A stretch of DNA of 64,000 nt, taken from Utricularia gibba (taxonomy: Eukaryota > Streptophyta > Magnoliopsida > Lamiales > Lentibulariaceae). A model generated the notes under the pieces. The model did no database searches. It was given only the letters and a program-made list of their open reading frames with translations, and was not told the DNA's origin. Positions within the stretch are counted from its first letter, which is position 1, and each line of letters starts with the position of its first letter. Shown here piece after piece: positions 43,401 through 55,240 of the stretch. The stretch spans positions 1,240,001 through 1,304,000 of the forward strand of contig NEEC01000009.1 of the NCBI GenBank assembly GCA_002189035.1. The letters are read 5' to 3'. Both the position numbers and the translations under genes were made by a program.

Positions 43401-45401
43401 TGTATGAGCGCAACAATAAAATAAAAAGAAATACCAACAAGACAACAACAAACCAAGAGGTTCGAAAATGCAAAACAAGGAATAATATAATGAAATATGT
43501 GAAATTCACCACAACGAACTCTTTATAGTTAGTTATTACAACGATGGCAGAATTGAGTTTCCCCATTCAAAGAGATAGGGATATTACATCACTGAAAATA
43601 GAGACAGGCTCTTCTTTCAAAAATAATTCTCTCAACTGGTGGAAGCGTATTTTATATTTTGTTCAGATTATCGAAATAGTGCAAATGAAGTCACTTACAT
43701 TTTCAATAAGCTCTAATGCCAAGTCCTTTAGTGAGTCACCTTCGGGATAATATACTGACCCTGTCAAATTGTTGAATTTATCAACTCCCTCAAGAACAAT
43801 ACGGACCTGTAAACAAAAAAATGTTCAAGACAAAGACATTATTTTATTTTTAAAATAGTAAACAAAAAAAACTAATCAGAGACACTAACATCTCTGTGCA
43901 ACACACGAGTCTCGGTAAAATGCTTTGCTTCTTTCCCGAATGGATCTACAGGAACTTCAGTCACAGATGTCACGGATGCAGCAATTCTTTGTGCAGATGT
44001 CAAAGGAGCCGGATCAACTAATGGATCACTATTCTGAGCATTTGAGGTTATTGCTGTTCCATTAACAGCCTCTACAGCAGCCCTTCTGCCTGGGGATGGT
44101 GACTGGTGTGAACCAAAATGAATGGGATAATGTTAGCAAATCCTATCACGTCCAAAAAATACCATCCCTATTTAATTTTTTTTTTTTAAAAAAAAGGAAA
44201 AGGGCATTCAGAGAGTTTCACGTACCTGAACTCCAGCGACAAGTACTTGAATGTACTGAAATTCTGGAAGCAAAAAAACACGGATTGTGCTTCCATCACG
44301 AACTTGGTCCACCACAGCCTCCAAGGCACTGCCTCTTTTAGAGTTGGCGAATGCAACAGCATCAAAATTGCTAGCATCACCAATAGCAGAAGGAGGCAGG
44401 TCTCTGATGGAAGCCTCAGACGCACCAGGTGCCTGAAGTAGCAAGCGGAGATTAAAATTAATTATAAGAACAAACAGGCAATCAGAAGAAGTTTAAAAGT
44501 GGAAGAACCAACTATTAATTTTGTCAAGGAGCAAAAACTTCCCAGAGTACTGCAGCATACCCTGTATAAAAAGCAGAATAATGAATCTTATAATTACCCC
44601 ATTCCAGCGGCCCACACCTTGCTGCCTAGCCTGTTCTTCAAGGCGAAGCAACTCACCAATAAAAGGACTCGCTTCCCCTTTCTGTTGACCTTGCTCTTTA
44701 ACCTACTTAAGGTGCAGGAGAGAGAGAGTGTTAGATGATACAAAGATGAAGAAGCCAGGACTTCAACTCGTGATAAGAAATCTAACTAGTGATAAGACCT
44801 TAGCCCAGCCTGCAGCAACCACAAGGAAAGCTACATTCTTGTCCCCGAGGAAGACAGACCCAAATTCCCGGTTAATGGATGGTACTGTGTAGTCTATGCT
44901 AAAGGTAACCTCCTGAAACATAACAGGCCACCAAATTCAGTAAAAGCATTCCAGTGAACAATGAAAGTAAAAGATGCTCGTGTTTTATATAGGAGTAGCC
45001 GATGTCAAATCTACACCCACCTTTCCAATGCAGAGCTTCCTGAGAAACTCTCTGCTATTCCATGCAAACGGTTCATCCACACCACCTCGGCGTGCCTTAA
45101 AAATGGTAGGGAAAAGATGCAAGTACAGAAAAGGTCAGGACCGAACACAGGTATATTGTGCTAAAGTACTGCATAGAATACATGCAAACCACCGCATCCA
45201 TGATACATATGCATATGGTTTATACTAAAAAGGTTTTGGTTAGAGGCTTACCAACTTTGGAGCCATTAGGGATGACAGAGTGACAGTCTTCTCTGGCGGG
45301 ATTTCAGATTTTGTGTTTCCCATTATCACCAGGCTGTCTCCCGATGGAACAGCTTTGACAATCCCCCTCAGCCATCTAGTAGCTCCAGCTGTTGATGCCA
45401 T
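40483..45401 (-). CDS. TSN1: Tudor staphylococcal nuclease (Tudor-SN)
   Basis: Sixteen exons (45401-45252, 45095-45021, 44912-44799, 44702-44598, 44432-44226, 44102-43890, 43806-43699, 43366-43196, 43118-42921, 42669-42319, 42160-41930, 41851-41663, 41584-41507, 41405-41211, 41134-40757, 40671-40483) join in frame to 983 residues. Four staphylococcal-nuclease-like domains come first, opening with RWLRGIVKAVPSGDSLVI. A Tudor domain follows with the core FEVFYIDYGNQE, and then a partial fifth nuclease fold. The acidic/basic tail has SDEEDSGPPSRKPAGKR. Tudor-SN is a cytoplasmic scaffold of stress granules and P-bodies, stabilises stress mRNAs and is a target of metacaspase. An acceptor-like CTCTGCAG just upstream of the ATG suggests a 5' UTR intron. 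All junctions are GT-AG and in phase. Confidence 0.95.
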
Positions 45402-46720
45402 TTCAGCAACACCTAACTGCAGAGATTTCATCGTTGAGAATTAGCATTACGAATGGCCAAGCTGCACATCAGTAACCTCACAGCATACCCAGAATAAGCC
45501 CCAGAATAACCATAAATTTAACACATCATTCAGCATATCAAAGTAATATCTAATATCGCTTCATGTCAGCATCATTCCTTGTAATGATTTCACATTGCCC
45601 TTGAACTCCGAAGTGAAAAAAGGGAAGTAAGAAACAAAAAAAAATCCACTTGGAATAACGATGTGTCTTTCTAAAGTGCTTGGAAAAATTAAAAACTAAA
45701 ATTGTAAAACGCATAACAAGCAAATATAGTCCTTCGATCCTTGATCCGCAGGAAACGCCCAATACGAACAGAGGTAACGTCATCTTACGCATTACAAAAC
45801 AAAGACCCCTTGATGAAATTTTTCCCAAAATCGAAACTTTTTTGTGATTTTCTCTGCTACAATAATAAAATGCTTGCATATGACAATGAAGATCATCATA
45901 AGTGGATCAGAAATCTAGCAATAGCAATCAGCCGCAATCCAGACAAACAAAACGAACAATGATTATCAGAGATCTGGCAAATTACCGAGAAAACCAGTGA
46001 CCAATCAATTAATTAAATTTTGATCTTGAGAGTAGAAAAACAGAAGACAAAAACGACGCGATCAAACTCAAAATGCTGCGGTGGAATCCAAATTGGGATC
46101 GATTCCGACTCTCAGCAGTAGCACGCCGAGGCTCACCTCAAAATTAACGGCGGATCAGAACACAGTTCTGAAGATGCGATTTATATCCACCCCGTTTTCC
46201 CAAAATTACAGGCACTGCCATCGACACTGTGATTTAGATCCGTCGCCGCAGACGCATAGGGTTTGGGGTATTGACGTGGAGGTCTGCCATGTGTACCCAC
46301 CGTCCAATGGAACCATGCCACGTTTGCTTAGACATGTTTTTTTTTGTTTCTTCGTATTTCGGGCAAGGTAAAGTGGAGTACTTCAACGCATCCCTTTTCA
46401 CACCTGTTTCAGTGCACACTCTGGGAATCTAAAACTTCCCCAGAAACCCTAAAGTTGTTCTAAACTCCACACACAAGGTTCCTCTTACACCTTGAGAGAT
46501 GAATATGTGTACAATTGACTTGTCAAATTGTATATAAATTATCATACAACATTGCAACTGGGGGAGAGTTTCTGTTTATGACAGCAGTGATCCCCATCCC
46601 TGCCTGCCTTATCACCCCCTGATTTGCGTAAACGGAGAATCAAAACGGATCCAAGGCATTGTTTTTGTCAAGCGGAGAGGCACCCAGATGACTGGCAACC
46701 ATATATAAAAGCTAGCTCCT
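45402..46720. other. Tudor-SN leader/promoter and ADA1 3' flank
   Basis: A probable 5' UTR intron begins just upstream of the Tudor-SN ATG and its first exon probably lies near 46080-46230. A telo-box stands near 46444. From 46500 to 46720 is the 3' flank of the next gene. No other coding frame supported. Confidence 0.5.
46444..46452 (+). promoter_or_regulatory. Telo-box AAACCCTAA
   Basis: AAACCCTAA in the promoter region of Tudor-SN. This motif is enriched near the start of plant genes for translation and cell growth. A short motif, so chance occurrence is possible. Confidence 0.4.
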
Positions 46721-47913
46721 TCAAAAACTGTGCGTACAAATTTTCTCCAGCAAGAAAGGCCAGTCTTCGCCAAGGATTTGTGGATTCAGTTCCATGGCTA
46801 GTCGAAAGTCCGTGAGAGAGATTTGGGGTGTCTCTGTTTCTCCAATGCGTTGCGACCGATCAGAGTCGTTCGTTTGGTTGAGTATACAGTTCTGGATTGT
46901 CCCGTGTCCTGATCTTGATCTTACTAGCTGGGAGCAGGAGTGTAATAAACCTTTCAGGTACGAATCTAGACTATGGTTCACCAGGTTGGCAGAATCTAGC
47001 AATACCCCCTCAAGGCCATTAGCAACGGCAATCCGCTCCATTCTATCCTTTAATTTCTGGCTATCCCATAAGATACCGTCACTGAGTTCGAGTTTACGAA
47101 TGCATCTACTACTACTGCTACTTGCAAAAGGGAGAGCACTTTGTGCTCTACTGATTCTAAAAGGAAAAAGCTGAACCCCGAGAGGGTTTCTAGCAGAACC
47201 TTCTTTAGTAACTAAAAGAGCTGACTGATCTCTGCTACATGAGGGTCCTGAGGATTCGAATAATCTGGCATCTGGCATTCCACTAGCCTGAGAAGTAGGG
47301 GTTTCAATTTCTTTGTCTGATTGACGCAGGATCCTAACATCCTCAGGTGGATCCAAATCTCCATTCTTCGATTTGGGATAGAAGTAGATGGCTGGATGGC
47401 AGCAGATGTCTCAGTGACGAAACTGGTCTTCCCATTGGACCCCAGAGCACTCCTGCTGCCTCCATGCCTCCGATCACGGCTCCCTGTTCTAGCTTTTCGA
47501 GGTGATGGCGGAAGGATGCCGATACCATTTGACATCCCTGGTGAACAAGAAGCCTGAGTTGCAGCATTATGGGACACTCTTCTCTCCTGGTAAGCATCAC
47601 AAGAAAGCTGTTTGACAGTCACGCCATTTCCATGACTTAAAATCTCATCTTTTTGAATGGAAGAAGAGGGTGGTCCTTTTGCGCAGACACCATTCTTCAG
47701 TATTGAACGAATGAGCTGATTGTGAAGTGCAACATTCTCACGTCCAAGAATTCTAAGACAAACTTTATTGAACTCTATCTTGCTCATTTTTGAGTTCAAG
47801 AACTTGGCCAAGTAAAAGAAGTAATCCTTTGATCCATCAGGCCCCAGTTTCTTCACTAACTGAACCTTCAATTCCACCAGATTGATCCGTGAATGGGCCC
47901 CTGGTGTCTGCAT
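46721..47913 (-). CDS. ADA1/Hfi1-like SAGA coactivator subunit (Tada1), frame broken once
   Basis: Intronless gene of about 397 residues spread over two frames. The first frame starts MQTPGAHSRINLVELK and shows the conserved plant ADA1 N-terminus: VKKLGPDGSKDYFFYLAKFL, KIEFNKVCLRILGRENVALHNQLIRSILKN, then LPPSPRKARTGSRDRR and SALGSNGK. The second frame contains the other family blocks LGVQLFP, ALPFASSSSS, LKDRMERIAVANGLEGV and LDSYLKGLLHSC and runs to the stop at 46721. The frames meet near 47370-47378, where minus-strand CCCAAATCG would need one more C or A to read through as IPKSKNGDL. ADA1 is a histone-fold-like scaffold of the SAGA complex. The first frame alone would end at 47212. One missing base is the simplest reading; a real pseudogene cannot be excluded. 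Confidence 0.85.
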
Positions 47914-49606
47914 TGTTGAAACCTCTTCTTTTCACTCTATGTAATCCATAGAACTGAACCGCAATACTATATCAGTGACCAACAAATTAGGGTTCTTTCA
48001 GCATGAATGCGGAGCAACAGTTCTACGAAGGCGTCTAAATTCACCTCCATCCACAAACTTAAACTCGGGAACGCAACCCCATTGCCGGAATCTCACTACA
48101 GAATCAGAAGATACTATGTGGAGAAAGCCCATACCACAAGATCCCAAATTTTCAGTATAACTGATTCTCCCTCCAAAATTTTGAAACTCAGAAAATCCTG
48201 AAACTTTTGAATCGAATATCAAAACCCCAGAATCGCAGAACAAAGATGCCTTTAGTCAACAAAAACCCAAAAAAGGACAGTTTGCCAAGCAATTTCAACG
48301 CAAAATATATCACAATTTCACGAGTATACCAACAATCTCAGCTGCGAGCCCATGGACTGGTCAGTAAAGGTTGAATTGCGATGAACTTCAAAAATGCTGT
48401 TTATTCTCGGAATTCAAACTTGGAGAAAAACAAATCACCGAAGCACAAACATGCCAACACTCCCAAGTAAACAAGCAAACTGACCTCTTGCAGCTCGACA
48501 AATCGAAATTAAGCAAAAAAAAAACAAAAATTAATAAAAGGCAACACTTATGGCATCCATTTCCACTTCCTCTTCTTTTTTTCTTTCTAGATCACTGCTC
48601 AGACGCCCACAGAGCTTCTTTCACCACGAATCATTTCAACATAAAAATCCCACTCGCATTCTCAACCGCACTTCGCTACTTCGTCCGACCCTCGAAGGGG
48701 AAACTCATTGAATCATAAAAAATCAAGACCTTTCCCGCAAATTTTCACCACGTCTTCCCTTCGAACGCTCTCTCCCCCCTTCTCTGTCGCGTTTAAACTC
48801 ACAGCAATCGCTCATAAAAATGATGTACACTACGCTTCGCAAATTGTACCCTGGCTTGGTATGTTCAAAAACAGTTGGGCGCTATCAATTCTGCCATCGA
48901 AAGGCTTTCTTCCTGTCCACGCTCCATGGGCTTACGTGGAGTCCACAGCCCATATCATTGGTCATCTACCGCGACGTGGTTACTGGAAGACTGGACGTGG
49001 CCCAACGCGTCAACATGCCAGTAGGCATTAACTCCTTTTGAAGCCCACTTAAATGTCTTAAGCTACTAATTCTAGTTGGAAGTGTGTTCCCAAGTTTAAT
49101 GAGATTGTGTAATGACAATTGGGTTACCCCTAGCTCATCATTCTGTCATCAACTTACTATCAAAAACCACCTTACGATTTCCAAATGGGGAGGACCAATT
49201 CCAAATCAAAAGTTTCAAGATCGAATCAATTACGATTTCATGAAACTATAAGATATATTGTAACTTGAAGAATTTGATAAGAGTAATGTAAATAAAACGA
49301 TAATTTATTATTGATCACAATACATGTTTATATATATAATATTTTTAGACGGTCCTTATAGAAGGCACTTCATTTCGAAGGCTGAAATGAAGTGGAATGA
49401 ATGAATGTGCAGAGAAATTTGTATTTGATAACTTAGATATAGAGTTTAATATGCGTTGTTGGGTGGTGATCCTCAAGTTGAATAATGAATAGTACAGTTG
49501 TTACAACAATCATATAGTATGATAAACTGAGAGAGCTGAGGATTTATTTCTTGCTCCATGCCCCTATATCGAACGTAACTAGCGATGTGGGTTGGGTGAG
49601 TCATCA
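47914..49606. other. Spacer between ADA1-like and WRI-like genes
   Basis: About 1.7 kb. From 47914 to about 48800 it is probably promoter, leader and perhaps a 5' UTR intron of the ADA1-like gene. From 49070 to 49560 it is AT-rich and includes the WRI-like 3' UTR. No coding frame supported. Confidence 0.5.
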
Positions 49607-51655
49607 TCACGCATCCAGCTCGCAAGGAAAAATTGCCGATGCGAAGGAGTCGTAGTTCCCGAAGATGATGTCATGTTCGTCGGCAAAGGTGCTCGAGTCC
49701 TGGAAGTCGAACGACGTCTGTATGTCGTCGGGGAAGCATCGCCGGGGAGGCTTCGGCTCCGACTGGCTGCACACAGCGGCGGTCTGCTCTACCAGCATTT
49801 CCCGGAACTTGGAGGACTGCAGGAACAGCGCCAGCGTGGAGGGGACAATCTCTGCCTCCTCCGTGGCCCCGGAGTTCTGGGCCGGCGCTTCCTGGCCCAC
49901 GGCACCCGACTGATCGGAGCTCCTTCGGAATGACTTGATCCACTTCACATAGTGACTGAGATCGAAGTTGGTCACGGCGTTGAGTCCCCGGTACTCGATG
50001 GCGGCAACGTCATAAGCAATGGCGGCTTCCTCCTGCGTGGCTTCACCAATCACACCATCCCACAAGTTAAACCAGATCAGAAACAGCCCCAGATCCGCAA
50101 CACCAGTAAACTAACAACACAGGCATTCTAATCCCATCACAAGCAAATTTGAAGTGATATAAAAGCACCCACTTCGGACTAGTTGGAGGGTAGCTGGAAT
50201 TTATGACAAGGAGTTTTGGAAGGTACCCACCCATATTTGAAACCAGCAAACCGACCTAACAGTTGAGAACTCGCCTAACAGACCTAGTCCAGTTCCTGTT
50301 CGCATCACCAGCTCTTTATTCCCATTTAATTTCTCTTTTGACCCGTTTCTTTTCACCCTAAAACCCTCGTCGTGATTGGAGAACGATGACAAAAACCAGA
50401 CGTTCACTCACCATAGGTTCCAAGGTACAGATACTTATTCCCAGAACTCTTCCGATGCGGGCTTCCCATCTTCCATTATGGTGGTGCCTACGTGCAAATA
50501 GACGTAAATAATTACATTTTTTTTATAAATAATAAAAATGAAATAATTTTTATTATTAAAGGGGGCGGCTTGTAAAGATTGTGAAATTTCATTTTGACCC
50601 CTGCCTGGGCTTGAAAAAAAATTAAAAAAAAAGGTTCTTTGTACGTTCCCAAGTGGGCGAGTACAGACAACTTTACATGGTCCCAATCAATCACCGCCGT
50701 TAATCTTAGCTGGTGGGCTCTCTTTTTCCTCACACCATAAATGAATATTCAGTATTATTTTATTACAGGGTGAATAGTGAATTAAAAAAAAAACTTACCG
50801 TGCTACGCCTCTGTATTTGGAAACTCCCCGAGAAAAGCCGCTGCTTTTTCTACGAATTGACGGGGTAAATTATTAAATGCGTGCGGTAATAATTAGGAGA
50901 GGTAATTATAAATTACCTTCTTAAGGAACCAATGTACTCTTCTCTTGACTGGGCCTCCATTTCCTTGAGCTCGCTCTCGTAACTGGAAACCTAAAATAAT
51001 GATGATGATGATGATGATGTAGACCGGATTTGTGGGTTTCCGGTGAGGGTAAAAAAGAGTATTCTTTTTTTTTACGGCGGTGAAAATTTACTGGGAAATT
51101 TAGGGTTGTATCGTGTCCCAGTACTTGAGTGCTGCCAAGTCATACGCATGTGCGGCTGCTTTTTCATCATCGTAGGCCCCTAAAGCAACTATGTCGATTA
51201 AATTATGGATTTGTATAGAATAAACGGATAAGATCGTAGAAATTGGAACTGATTGTTACCTAAATACACTGCACTCCGATGGATCACGGCGGCCGGAAAG
51301 GAATCAGGATTAGTGTGGAGTGGAAGGGAAAATCAGAAATGGTAAAGGAGACGAAAGACCGACCTTGTCGGCCCTTCTTGTTCTGCGATTCATTCCAGCA
51401 ATCCTTATCCCATAAATGCGCCTCATACCGGCCGGTCCACCGGTGTCTGAATCGGAGGGGCGGAATCGGAATCAGACCGCAATCACTCATTCATTCATTC
51501 ATTCATCCCAATGAAATCCAATTTTACCTGGTGACGCCGCGGTACACGGAGCTCCGCTGTTGAGGAGACTCCCTGGGTATGCTCTTCCTGCTCCGCTTGC
51601 TCCTCAGAATTGGCTCCTCCGGTGGGGTGGCGACAGCGGTGGCGCGCTTGGCCAT
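49607..51655 (-). CDS. AP2/ERF factor, WRINKLED3/4-like (frame broken twice)
   Basis: Eight exons (51655-51528, 51446-51364, 51268-51260, 51179-51092, 50990-50917, 50849-50799, 50487-50412, 50040-49607) carry two AP2 domains, about 314 residues when followed across two frame breaks. AP2-1 is [23 protein letters not shown], joined through a 9-nt micro-exon to [26 protein letters not shown]2-2 is [22 protein letters not shown] then [27 protein letters not shown]. After LKYW the frame breaks at a CCC run (51117-51119); after GRVLG it breaks at another (50440-50442). One extra G in the sense strand at each restores [10 protein letters not shown] and [13 protein letters not shown]3/WRI4 factors activate fatty-acid and cutin or wax genes. 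Assembly error is favoured but loss of function is possible. Confidence 0.85.
50999..51019 (+). repeat. ATG trinucleotide microsatellite
   Basis: Seven copies of ATG in an intron of the WRI-like gene. Confidence 0.9.
51260..51268 (-). other. 9-nt micro-exon (VYL)
   Basis: The nine bases TGTATTTAG lie between GTGCAG and GTAACA. They supply V-Y-L and the first base of Gly between the preceding RQ and the following GAYDDE. The same micro-exon is known in WRI1-type AP2 genes and is commonly missed by gene predictors. Confidence 0.85.
51487..51506 (+). repeat. TCAT tetranucleotide microsatellite
   Basis: Five copies of TCAT in the first intron of the WRI-like gene. Confidence 0.9.
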
Positions 51656-52090
51656 GCTGGTTTCGGGTCCAGTTTGAGTGATGGGCAGGGCTGAATGTTG
51701 GTTGTCGCGACTGGCCGGCCCTATATATGTATTCTCACAACACGATTCCCCTCCTTCCCCCTTCCTCCTCTCTTACAAAGACGCCTTAAATGTTCAATGT
51801 TCGTATTATTATTTGGCGGAATTAATTGTTGTTACCGTAGGATCGCCAACTTCCTCCGCTCACGCCTTTAATTCTCCGCTGCAATTTTTGGTCTATTTAT
51901 TTATTTCACCCTCCCCTTCAGCCTACCACATAAAAAATGCCGTGGCTTCCTGTCCAATCAGATATTAACTGTTTTTTTAATTAATTTCTTTTATATTTCC
52001 AATCGGGTTCCATAATGTATGTGATTAAGGGATCCATTTTAAGAGAAGGCCGGGCCGGGTTTCTGTTGGAGGTGATTAAGGGGTAATTAT

Positions 52091-52100
52091 GACACGTGTC
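52091..52100. promoter_or_regulatory. Palindromic G-box/ABRE GACACGTGTC
   Basis: A perfect 10-bp palindrome with CACGTG core, about 440 bases upstream of the WRI-like start. It fits bZIP or bHLH binding. Single motif, so function is uncertain. Confidence 0.45.
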
Positions 52101-53600
52101 GGTTAATGAGGGGGGTATTTGGAGTATTTAATTGGTTCAAAGTGGAATAATGGATGCCCACTAAATTGGAATGAACTAACGGTTAGGTTAATCTGTTGGC
52201 CACAATAATTAGGAAATTATTTCCCATCCCTAAATGTTTTTGCCGGGTTAAACCCTAATGAATGAGCTGTCACCATTTATTGCTGCGCTTTTTGAATTCA
52301 TGCAACTTTTTTTTTCCAAATTTTAAAATAAATGCCCGTCTTCATTCTCAATGGGGTACATATGAACGGGTGCTTTATGTTACATTAATCACATATTTAA
52401 TTAGCAATAGTATTTAATACTATATTTTGGTAATCCTGTAAGTGTATAATAAATAAGATTATCAAATTGATTATTTTTTTATTTAAAATTGACTGGAAAT
52501 GATATTTCTTGTAAATTAGTCACATATTGAATTAGTAATGATATTTAATGCTATATATTAGATATTCTTTGTTATTTAAACTTTGATTTATGGTCAAAGA
52601 CAAACACATATATTATATAGATTTTTGTAATAAATACTATTTCATTTAATTATATATTATGGATATTTGATAATATTATATGTATATTTAAATATAGTAT
52701 TTTGTGTAAAATATGTGTTAAATAGTCTTTATTTAAATAACGTTAGTTCTAGAATATACTCATGTTTTTTAAATATTTATTTTTTTGAATATTAATATTA
52801 TATATGATTAACTTGGATGAATTAAAATATCATATTAAATTAAACTAAATTTCATTTTAGCGTTATTATTATTTAATTTGAAGAACTGGGACTGGGACTG
52901 GCACATCCTGACCGCATGCGATTCAGGTTCGCTAGTGGCCGTAGGATTGAATACGGAGGGGGAAGGGATGGGTGGGTCCCGCAGTACAGGTACGTGTGTG
53001 GGCTTTGGAATAGTGAATCCATCACCCATTTCCCACAGAGGAATTCAGGCCCGTTCAAGAGGGTTTGTCTGTGCGGATTTTAATCTAACAAACTGTGTTT
53101 GGGCGGGGGGGTTTGGATGTTTTTGGGCTTGCAGGGGGGAGAGAATGAATCTAGTTAGATTTGGAGACGGGTGCTGTGAATGGAAGGAAATTATGGCACT
53201 GTGTGGATGATGATAGAACTTGCAAAGGTAAACCATCGGCGATGCTGCTCTGCTTTTCATGTAGATTGTTCTCTTGAGGAGACTAAGCGGGTACAAGACA
53301 AACTTGAATGCCTGTTCTATTGCTTTGCTATATTCCCATTTGAGATTGCACCCATTCCTGAGATGGATAGTGTGCCGTTGTTTAACTGTGGATTCTTTAT
53401 CTGTTTGCTGCCTTTTCAAAAAACTTCACATGTGATTACTGTTTCCCAGCAGAACTGGCTGCTTTCTTTTTTTCATTACGTTTTGTGGGGATAACACATG
53501 GCACATGGCACATGGAAGGTTTGTTCTTATTCTACCTGCACACTTTTGCTTTTCTCTTGCGTGTGTTGCCATCCATGAAGCAGTCTCGTGTCATGTAGTG

Positions 53601-53616
53601 AATATATATATATATA
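53601..53616 (+). repeat. TA dinucleotide repeat
   Basis: About eight TA units in the 3' flank just downstream of the aspartic protease stop. Confidence 0.85.
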
Positions 53617-53636
53617 CATGCTGTTTTGTGTAAAAA

Positions 53637-55240
53637 TTACATCTTTCGTGGTCTTAAGCTGCACATCTCTCGAGCAAATCCCACCACTAAATTCTTTGTA
53701 TCATACACAACTCTTGTGTTTCTCTGCTGATAGTTCCCAATGATCCCGTTCTCATCCTCGTAACCAAGGCTTGCCAGAGCTAAGCACACTTGTGATGAAT
53801 CCCTTCTCACGAAATACAGCATTCCTGAAACATCGACACTCATCTCTGCTCCACCCTGGAACCTCATCTTCATTGTAGGGACATTGACTTTCTGGTATCC
53901 TGTGAGGTTGAAGCATGTGTCCAAGATCGAGAATCCTGGGGCGGGAGGGTACCCTGCAAACTGCACCAAGAACTCGTCTTTAACTGCTCTGTAGATAGAT
54001 GGAGGGAGTCTAGTGATGACTGTCCCCGAATCAATAAGAATCCCTGTCTTCCCAAAAGATGGAGATTGCAATTCAACACCTCCAACGCTGGCTCCTGTCA
54101 TATTCAGAAGGTAGAAGCTGTTGAGTTGAGGATCTACCACTAAGTTAGTGTAAGAAACCGGAGTTGTGTTTCTGAAAACCGAGGTACTGCTTCCAAGAAC
54201 TAATGAACCCGAGAGAGTGGTATCTGACTCAGGTAAGCAGTAGGAGAAAACACCATCAAACAAATTGGAAGTTTGAGAAATGAGTGAAAGTTGGCTTCTT
54301 CCCAGTCCCAGTAAACCAGAAGCAGCACCAAAAAGACCTTTGTTGTAATACCCGCATCCAAATATGAAGTTCTCAATAGAAACCACTCCTAGAAGTAGCT
54401 TATCCTTCCCCAGATTCCCTGCAGTTGATGATCCGTCCCCGTATGTAACTGCATATTTACATTTAGGTTCATCGTTACCACATAACCCTGAGTGTCCAAT
54501 TGCGTACTGTAAATTCTGACAGGCTTGTGAGCTGCATTGAACGTTTCGATATGAAGGGGATAGCAAGGGGTTGAACACTGGATCTGCTTGAGTGTAGCAT
54601 TGCTGACAAGGCTGACACTGAACCCAACTCAGATCACTTCCTGTGTCAACTATAACTGTCAAGTTTCGCCCCCCTAATGTAACAGTGACTATGTAGTTAA
54701 GTGTCTGGAGTTTGATTCCTGAGTTCAGTGGAAGCTCTGCTTGTAGAGACATGGATTCCTTTTTCGTGGAACCCATATTTTCAATGCGGTATTGCATGGA
54801 CTTGAATCTGATAACATCAGCAAAGAGACGATTTTGAGGCTTGTTGTTCCAGTCTTGTGCAAGGCCTGAGCAGGAATCATGATGCTTCATTTCTAAAATG
54901 GTAGCTCCGTTTTCATTTCCTGTTGATGCTGACAACTCTCTTTAGAAGCAGATAACATCAGGGCACCAAAAGTAGGAAACCCAAGAAACGAAACTTTCCC
55001 TAACCTTAAAACTACCATAAAAGCAACCCAAAAGAAACAAGTGGAATGCAATTTGGTGTTTGAAAACTCACTTGTTGTCTGTGGGACTCTGCAGTTTACA
55101 GCATACTCTGGCTTTGTCCGGGTTAGCTTCTTCAATGAGAGAGGAAGAAGCTCATTCCTGAGTACACAAGAAACAGAACTAATGCAGCTGGTAAACGCAA
55201 ACAGGAGGAGCAGAGAAGCCATTGAAACCCAGAGACCCAT
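53637..55240 (-). CDS. Nepenthesin-like aspartic protease (family A1)
   Basis: Two exons (55240-55072 and 54928-53637) join in frame to 486 residues. A signal peptide (MGLWVSMASLLLLFAFTSC) is followed by a prosegment with LEMKHHDSCSG, as in plant atypical aspartic proteases. The mature enzyme starts near LPLNSGIKLQTLNYIVTV. The active sites are VDTGSDLSW and IDSGTVITRLP. Many cysteines, including CQPCQQCY, CSSQACQNL and CGNDEPKC, fit the nepenthesin-type insertion. The typical plant-specific saposin-like insert is absent. It is likely secreted or vacuolar. Substrate unknown; relatives act in defence and development. The first exon ends ACAACAA before GTGAGT, and the phase-1 junction restores QTTTSTGNE. 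Confidence 0.93.

Larger units (their letters stand above)
51656..53636. other. WRI-like promoter and aspartic protease 3' flank
   Basis: About 2 kb. The WRI side carries a palindromic G-box. From 52310 to 52870 it is very AT-rich. From 52870 to 53240 it is GC-richer, with an open frame that begins without an ATG and matches nothing I know. The last 300 bases are probably the protease 3' UTR. No TE features recognised. Confidence 0.5.

Noticed and set aside
52878-53210. 110-codon frame in the spacer before the aspartic protease
   Set aside because: It opens without an ATG, has no recognisable domain and is overlapped by comparable frames on the other strand.
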